A stretch of DNA of 36,044 nucleotides, from the NCBI GenBank assembly GCA_937862595.1, contig CALMFL010000310.1, positions 1-36,044 of the forward strand, given 5' to 3'. Within the stretch, counting starts at the first letter, position 1; each line of letters begins with the position of its first letter. Origin of the DNA: an uncultured Fidelibacterota bacterium (lineage in GTDB: Bacteria > Fidelibacterota > Fidelibacteria > Fidelibacterales > Fidelibacteraceae). Made by a program: the position numbers and the translations under genes. The notes below the pieces were generated by a model. That model saw nothing but the letters and a program-made list of their open reading frames with translations. It did no database searches and was not told the DNA's origin. Of the stretch, positions 31,527 through 36,044 are shown in pieces.

Positions 31527-32654
31527 ATGGCACATGCATATACGCCCGGACTTAAGGTAATACCGAAAACGGTTGTTCATAAAACGCGCCGCCTTCCCAT
31601 GAAGGGAGAGGTAACGGTGAAAAAAGGCGACAACATCAAAGCGGATGACGTCGTCGCGACGACGAACCTTCCCGGAAATGTCGTACCGGTCAATCTCGCC
31701 AATATGCTGAATATCGAAGCAAGCGAGATCATGGAGATCCTGATCAAAAAACCGGGCGATACGATCAAAGAGGGCGATATCATCGCCGAGACTCCCGGAC
31801 TGTTCGGGTTCTTTAAGACCAAGGCGCACGCACCCGCAAGCGGGACGCTGGAGGCGGTATCCGGCATCACCGGACAGGCCATCATTCGCGAAGCGCCCAT
31901 TCCCGTCTCGGTCCAGGCCTATATTGACGGAAAGGTTACCGCGATCATCGAGGATGAAGGCGTTGAGGTCAGCACCATGGCGGCATTCATTCAGGGGATC
32001 TTCGGGATCGGCGGCGAACGGCGCGGTGAAATAAAAGTGATCACCCCGGATACGACGACGACGATCACCGACGATATGATCCATGACGACTGCAAGGGCA
32101 AGGTCCTGGTGGGCGGATCTTTTCTGACCCATAAGGCCTTTATGAAAGCACAGCGCGTCGGCGCCACGGGAGTGGTTGTCGGCGGATTCAACTACAGCGA
32201 CATCAAAAAGATCGTCGGGTATGACATCGGCGTTGCCATTACGGGACAGGAAGAGATCAACACGACGCTGATCATTACCGAAGGATTCGGCGAAGTCCAC
32301 ATGGCGCAGCAAACTTTTGATCTGTTAAGGGCGCATGAAGGCCGGATGGCTTCCATTAACGGCGCCACGCAGATACGGGCGGGCGTGATCCGGCCCGAGA
32401 TCATCATTCCGATCGAAGGGAACGAAGACCTGAAAGAAAAGCATGCCGAACTGTTCGGCATGGAACCCGGCACCGAAGTTCGGGTGATCCGCGCGCCTTA
32501 TTTCGGCATGCTGGGCGAAGTAACGGCGTTGCCCCATGAACTTCAGCGCCTGGAATCGGGTTCTCTGGCCCGTGTGGCAAAGGTTAAGCTCTACGAAACG
32601 CAAAAAGAGGTACTCCTTCCGCGCGCCAATCTGGAGATGATCGAAAAAACATAG
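31527..32654 (+). CDS. Barrel-sandwich/KOW-like protein paired with the MutL-like ATPase
   Basis: 375 residues, strong ribosome site AAGGAG. Residues about 15-135 look like a barrel-sandwich hybrid fold built from two similar halves (VKKGDNIKADDVVATT and IKKPGDTIKEGDIIAETPG, then AHAPASGTLEAV), as in biotinyl/lipoyl carriers or RNA-polymerase beta-prime. There is no EAMKM-type lysine motif. The middle (about 150-300) contains GKVLVGGSFL and GATGVVVGGFN and is unassigned. The C-terminus has a KOW-like segment, GTEVRVIRAPYFGMLGEV (about 318-335). No signal peptide or membrane segment, so cytoplasmic. Tight spacing with the MutL-like gene suggests one functional unit. I do not recognise a named function. 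Confidence 0.8.
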   Translation: MAHAYTPGLKVIPKTVVHKTRRLPMKGEVTVKKGDNIKADDVVATTNLPGNVVPVNLANMLNIEASEIMEILIKKPGDTIKEGDIIAETPGLFGFFKTKAHAPASGTLEAVSGITGQAIIREAPIPVSVQAYIDGKVTAIIEDEGVEVSTMAAFIQGIFGIGGERRGEIKVITPDTTTTITDDMIHDDCKGKVLVGGSFLTHKAFMKAQRVGATGVVVGGFNYSDIKKIVGYDIGVAITGQEEINTTLIITEGFGEVHMAQQTFDLLRAHEGRMASINGATQIRAGVIRPEIIIPIEGNEDLKEKHAELFGMEPGTEVRVIRAPYFGMLGEVTALPHELQRLESGSLARVAKVKLYETQKEVLLPRANLEMIEKT

Positions 32655-32663
32655 GGATCCCTT

Positions 32664-34085
32664 ATGAAAAACACAAATCGCCTGCTGCTTTTTCTGCTCG
32701 TTATCATCATGGCGACAGGATGCAAACCGATAGACGACCATATCGCAAAGGGACAGTTTGCCATGGCACAAAAAAAGATCAAGCGCATGATCGCATCGGA
32801 CCGGCTGAGCCCGAGGGAAAAGATCGAAATGGAAAACAAAGCGGACCTGATGCATCGTATCGAGATCGATTTCAACAAATCGCTCGAAGACATTCTCCCG
32901 TTCATTCATCAGTATTATCCTGACGTCACCCCGGCGCAGATAAAAAAATGGGAAAGCGAAAAATCACTGGAAAAAATGACCCTAAACGGCAAAGACCGAT
33001 ATTTTGTCCGGGCGGCTCAAAATTTGTTCCGCATCGACAGCGAAGCAAAAAAACGTAAAATCGAAACGGATGGCGAAACAAAAGACAAGCTTGATGTGTT
33101 CATTGAAAAAAATCTTCCGGAAGTCCTCACTTACCTGAAGAGCACCTCCGGCACAACAGGAAAACCCGTCCGCATGAAATTCACCTATACCCTTACCGTC
33201 GATGCCGATGCCGTTCCCCGCGGAGAAACGGTCCGCTGCTGGCTGCCGTTCCCGCGTGAGGGAGGCGCGCGCCAGAGCGACGTGAAGCTCCTTTCGGCCA
33301 GCTGCGAGGACTACGTGATCGCCCCGAACAATTATTTACAGCGGACGCTTTATATGCAGAAGCCCGCCGTTGCCGGCGAACCGACGGTCTTTGAGATCGC
33401 CTTCTCCACCACCGCCCGCCCGCAATGGTTCGACCTGGAAAATCTTGACATCAAACCGTATCAAAAGGATTCCGGGCTTTACCGGAAGTACACCGAAGAA
33501 CGATACCCGCATCTGACCTTTACGCCTTCGGTAAAAGCGCTTTCCCGGACGATCGTCGGCGACGAGACCGACCCTTACCGGATCAGCCGGAAGCTGTTCC
33601 ATTACATCAGCGCCCATTATCCCTGGGCCAGCGCCCGGGAGTATTCGACGATCGAACACATTCCGGACTATGTCATCGAGAACAAACACGGAGACTGCGG
33701 ACAGGTCACCCTGCTCTTTATGGTCCTTGCCCGCTATAACGGCATACCCGCCCGCTGGCAAAGCGGTTGGATGCTGCATCCCGGAAGCGTGAACCTGCAC
33801 GACTGGTGCGAGGTCTATTTTGAGGGTGTCGGCTGGGTCCCCGTCGACCAGTCGTTCGGACGGAGAGAACTGCAGGATCCCGATCAGGCCGACTTCTATC
33901 TGGGCGGACTGGACGCCTACCGCCTGATCGTCAATGACGATTACGGCATGCCGCTCTTCCCCGACAAACATTATCTGCGGAGCGAAACCGTTGATTTTCA
34001 GCGCGGAGAAGTGGAGTGGCGCGGCGGCAATCTGTATTTCGACACCTGGGATTATCACATGGAAGTAGAGTATTTAAATCAATAG
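32664..34085 (+). CDS. Transglutaminase-like lipoprotein
   Basis: 473 residues. Lipoprotein signal MKNTNRLLLFLLVIIMATGC with acylation at C20. A charged helical segment (about 30-160) follows, then a beta-rich region (about 170-260) and a transglutaminase/protease-like core with a complete Cys-His-Asp triad: C345 (KHGDCGQV), H379 (NLHDWCEVYF) and D395 (WVPVDQSFG). YNGIPARWQSGW is also typical. Such domains in bacteria can be peptidases or cross-linking enzymes; the substrate is unknown. Starts 9 nt after the barrel-sandwich gene with a weak ribosome site (AGGGAT). The neighbouring PpiC and S41 genes suggest periplasmic protein handling. Confidence 0.85.
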   Translation: MKNTNRLLLFLLVIIMATGCKPIDDHIAKGQFAMAQKKIKRMIASDRLSPREKIEMENKADLMHRIEIDFNKSLEDILPFIHQYYPDVTPAQIKKWESEKSLEKMTLNGKDRYFVRAAQNLFRIDSEAKKRKIETDGETKDKLDVFIEKNLPEVLTYLKSTSGTTGKPVRMKFTYTLTVDADAVPRGETVRCWLPFPREGGARQSDVKLLSASCEDYVIAPNNYLQRTLYMQKPAVAGEPTVFEIAFSTTARPQWFDLENLDIKPYQKDSGLYRKYTEERYPHLTFTPSVKALSRTIVGDETDPYRISRKLFHYISAHYPWASAREYSTIEHIPDYVIENKHGDCGQVTLLFMVLARYNGIPARWQSGWMLHPGSVNLHDWCEVYFEGVGWVPVDQSFGRRELQDPDQADFYLGGLDAYRLIVNDDYGMPLFPDKHYLRSETVDFQRGEVEWRGGNLYFDTWDYHMEVEYLNQ

Positions 34086-34098
34086 AAAGGAATATTAA

Positions 34099-35121
34099 AT
34101 GAAAAGGATCTTACTGATTATGGCAGCAGCAGCAATGATGTTTACGGCCTGTTCGGACAAGCCCGCCCTTACGCCGGCACAGATCGACTTCTTTACGGCA
34201 ATGGGAGAAAAAATCCCCTACATGAAACCCGATACGACCGTTGTGCTTGCCGCGACCTCAAAATTCGAGATCAGGAACACGGATATTATGGATAATGTGT
34301 ATCAGGGAATGCGCGGGGACATCAGCATTATCAACAATGTCGACCCCTCCCGGATCGAAGCCTTCATCATGCAGATCGTCACATTGAAAGCCCAGCAGGA
34401 CATCCTGCTCGCCGAGGCTAAAAAAGAAGGATTGACCGTATCAAAAGACACCGTAGAAGCCTTCATTGAAAAGAACCTCTATGCCCCTAACGGCGGCAAA
34501 GAAGCATTTCTTGAACAGCTGAAACTCCAGCAGGTCGACATTGAGTTCGTACGCGACGACACCCGCAAGAATATGCTGATCATGAAGTACATTGAAGAGA
34601 TCGCGCTCGCCGGTGTGAATGCGGACGTATCCGATCCGGAGATCAGGACTTATTTTGAAGAGAACAAGGAACAGTATTCCCAGGAAACCGCCACGGTTCG
34701 GCACATTCTCTTCCTGACCCAGGGCAAGGGCGATCTGGAGAAAGCCACCACCAAAGAACTGGCGGAAAACGTGCTGGATCGCGCGCGCAGCGGTGAAGAT
34801 TTCATTCTCCTCGTGTCCGATTACAGCGAAGATCCCGGTTCGAACACAAACGGCGGCCTCTACGCCGATTTCCCGCGCGGCCGCATGGTCCAGGCGTTTG
34901 AAGATGCGAGTTTCACGCTTCCCGTGGGCAGTATCAGCGATCTGGTGGAAACCCCCTACGGATACCATATCATCAAGGTCGAAGACCGCAAATCCGGCAA
35001 AAAACTGGAAGAGGTTCGCGAACAGATCGAAGCCATTCTTTCCGAGCAGAAAAAAGAAGCGGCCTTCCCCCCTGTTCTTGACAGCCTTGTGACCGCATAC
35101 GAATTCCGTTTTACCCTTTAA
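34099..35121 (+). CDS. Peptidylprolyl isomerase lipoprotein (PrsA/PpiC type)
   Basis: 340 residues. Lipoprotein signal MKRILLIMAAAAMMFTAC with acylation at C18. A SurA/PrsA-like helical N-domain (to about 190) and one parvulin domain at about 198-289: TVRHILFLTQ, YSEDPGSNTNGGLYADFP, VGSISDLVETPYGYHIIKV. A charged C-terminal helix follows (KKLEEVREQIEAILSEQKKE). Folding helper for exported proteins. ATG after GAAAGGAAT, 13 nt after the previous stop. Ends at a strong terminator, closing the operon that begins with the MutL-like gene. Confidence 0.9.
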   Translation: MKRILLIMAAAAMMFTACSDKPALTPAQIDFFTAMGEKIPYMKPDTTVVLAATSKFEIRNTDIMDNVYQGMRGDISIINNVDPSRIEAFIMQIVTLKAQQDILLAEAKKEGLTVSKDTVEAFIEKNLYAPNGGKEAFLEQLKLQQVDIEFVRDDTRKNMLIMKYIEEIALAGVNADVSDPEIRTYFEENKEQYSQETATVRHILFLTQGKGDLEKATTKELAENVLDRARSGEDFILLVSDYSEDPGSNTNGGLYADFPRGRMVQAFEDASFTLPVGSISDLVETPYGYHIIKVEDRKSGKKLEEVREQIEAILSEQKKEAAFPPVLDSLVTAYEFRFTL

Positions 35122-35137
35122 AAAAACGGCACAGCAT

Positions 35138-35170
35138 AAAAAGGCGTCCGTTTCGGCGGATGCCTTTTTT
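35138..35170 (+). terminator. Rho-independent terminator after the PpiC lipoprotein gene
   Basis: Stem AAAAAGGCGTCCG / CGGATGCCTTTTT (13 bp with one G-U) and loop TTTCGG. It ends in a T-run and starts 16 nt after the stop. Confidence 0.9.
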
Positions 35171-35285
35171 ATTGAAAAAAGATTTTATATTTTGCGGAAT
35201 TCAGAAACAAAGCGTAGGAGATGTGCGATAAATTTTTATATTATTATTGAAAAACACACGGGCAATCATGGAGAAAGAGAATATT

Positions 35286-36044
35286 ATGGCGTTCATAAAG
35301 AGAAATAAAAGAACCATTATACTGTCAATGGTCCTGCTGGCGCTTGTTCTGAGCATCTCGCAAATATCAAGGCTGAAGGCGGACGCAAAAGACATTTATG
35401 AAAAACTGCAGGTGCTGACGGATATCATCGGCATCGTCAATGAGAATTACGTTGAAGATGTCAACTGGGACAACACCATGGAAGGAGCCTATCGGGGGTT
35501 ATTGGAAGAACTGGACCCGCACTCAACCTTCATCCCGGCCAAGCGCTTTGAATCCGTCAAGGAAGAATTTGAAGGAGAGTTCCAGGGCATCGGCATCGAA
35601 TATGATATTATCGACGGATATATTACCGTCATTTCACCCATCATCGGCACACCCGCGGAACAGGTCGGCCTGCAATCGGGAGATAAATTCCTGAAGATCG
35701 ACAATGAATCCGCCTACAAGATCACCCGCGACGAGACAAAAAACCGGCTGCGCGGGAAAAAGGGAACCAAGGTCGTCGTGAACGTTTTGCGGCAGGGGAC
35801 CAAAGAACCCTTTGACGTGGTCATCACCCGGGATGACATTCCCCTGTATTCGGTGTCGGGTTATTTTATGATCGACAAGGAGACCGGCTATGTCCTTCTG
35901 AACCGGTTTTCCGAGAAGACCCACAAAGAATTCACAGACGCCATGGAAGCGCTTCTTGCCGAAGGAATGCGCACCGTGATCCTGGACCTTCGCTATAACA
36001 GCGGCGGCTACATGAACCAGGCGATCGACATCCTGGATGAATTT
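35286..36044 (+). CDS. C-terminal processing protease, S41 family with PDZ domain (partial, cut by right edge)
   Basis: 253 codons visible, open to the window end. N-terminal basic stretch FIKRNKRT and one membrane anchor (TIILSMVLLALVLSIS). Then LTDIIGIVNENYVEDVNWDN and the helical region YRGLLEELDPHSTFIPA typical of CtpA-type proteases. A PDZ domain follows (about 95-185: FQGIGIEYDIIDGYITVISP, AGLQ-like VGLQSGDKFLKID, GTKVVVNVLRQG). The start of the S41 core reads YVLLNRFSEKT and VILDLRYNSGGYMNQAIDI. The catalytic Ser and Lys lie beyond the edge. ATG 35286 is chosen for the GAGAAAGAG upstream; ATG 35268 would add six residues. Likely processes or degrades periplasmic proteins. Confidence 0.9.
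   Translation, partial: MAFIKRNKRTIILSMVLLALVLSISQISRLKADAKDIYEKLQVLTDIIGIVNENYVEDVNWDNTMEGAYRGLLEELDPHSTFIPAKRFESVKEEFEGEFQGIGIEYDIIDGYITVISPIIGTPAEQVGLQSGDKFLKIDNESAYKITRDETKNRLRGKKGTKVVVNVLRQGTKEPFDVVITRDDIPLYSVSGYFMIDKETGYVLLNRFSEKTHKEFTDAMEALLAEGMRTVILDLRYNSGGYMNQAIDILDEF

Overview
The window is a gene-dense, chromosomal, roughly half-GC stretch from a Gram-negative bacterium. It most likely comes from the wider Fibrobacteres-Chlorobi-Bacteroidetes (FCB) group, and I cannot place it further. The pointers are a secreted protein ending in a YPNPFNP-type C-terminal sorting domain (type IX secretion style), a run of SurA/PpiC parvulin genes, many short-lipobox lipoproteins, a DUF2851 protein and a single-RRM RNA-binding protein. 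I see no insertion sequence, prophage, CRISPR array, tRNA or rRNA.

Layout. 1-3.6 kb: a partial DUF2851 gene and a Crp/Fnr-type regulator on the minus strand, divergent from hcp (hybrid cluster protein), with a perfect 14-bp palindrome between regulator and hcp. 3.7-7.8 kb: a tightly packed plus-strand operon of an NrnA-type DHH phosphoesterase, ispH, pdxS, pdxT and a LiaF-like membrane protein. 7.8-13.7 kb: a large secreted beta-helix protein whose stop codon overlaps the start of mnmE, then mnmG (the two tRNA-U34 modification partners). 13.7-14.3 kb: an RRM protein with a structured leader and its own terminator. 14.5-18.3 kb, minus strand: dapF translationally coupled to an unusual 992-residue protein that joins two receiver-like domains to a PEP-synthase-type ATP-binding domain.

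18.3-28.7 kb looks replication- and segregation-related. Two perfect 16-bp parS sequences flank the mfd start. Three chaperone-isomerase genes follow. Then comes an AT-rich gap with a tandem DnaA-box cluster immediately before dnaN, then a small lipoprotein and recF. Together with mnmE/mnmG nearby, this suggests the window is close to the chromosome origin; dnaA, parA and parB are not in view.

28.7-36.0 kb: cdsA, then a two-gene unit of a GlmL/MutL-like ASKHA ATPase with no mutase beside it and a 375-residue protein built of barrel-sandwich and KOW-like segments. An envelope set follows: a transglutaminase-like lipoprotein, a PpiC lipoprotein, and a C-terminal processing protease (S41) cut by the right edge.

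The most interesting items are the parS pair, the DnaA-box cluster before dnaN, the predicted pseudoknot in front of the RRM gene, the receiver/PEP-synthase fusion protein, and the MutL-like/barrel-sandwich gene pair.
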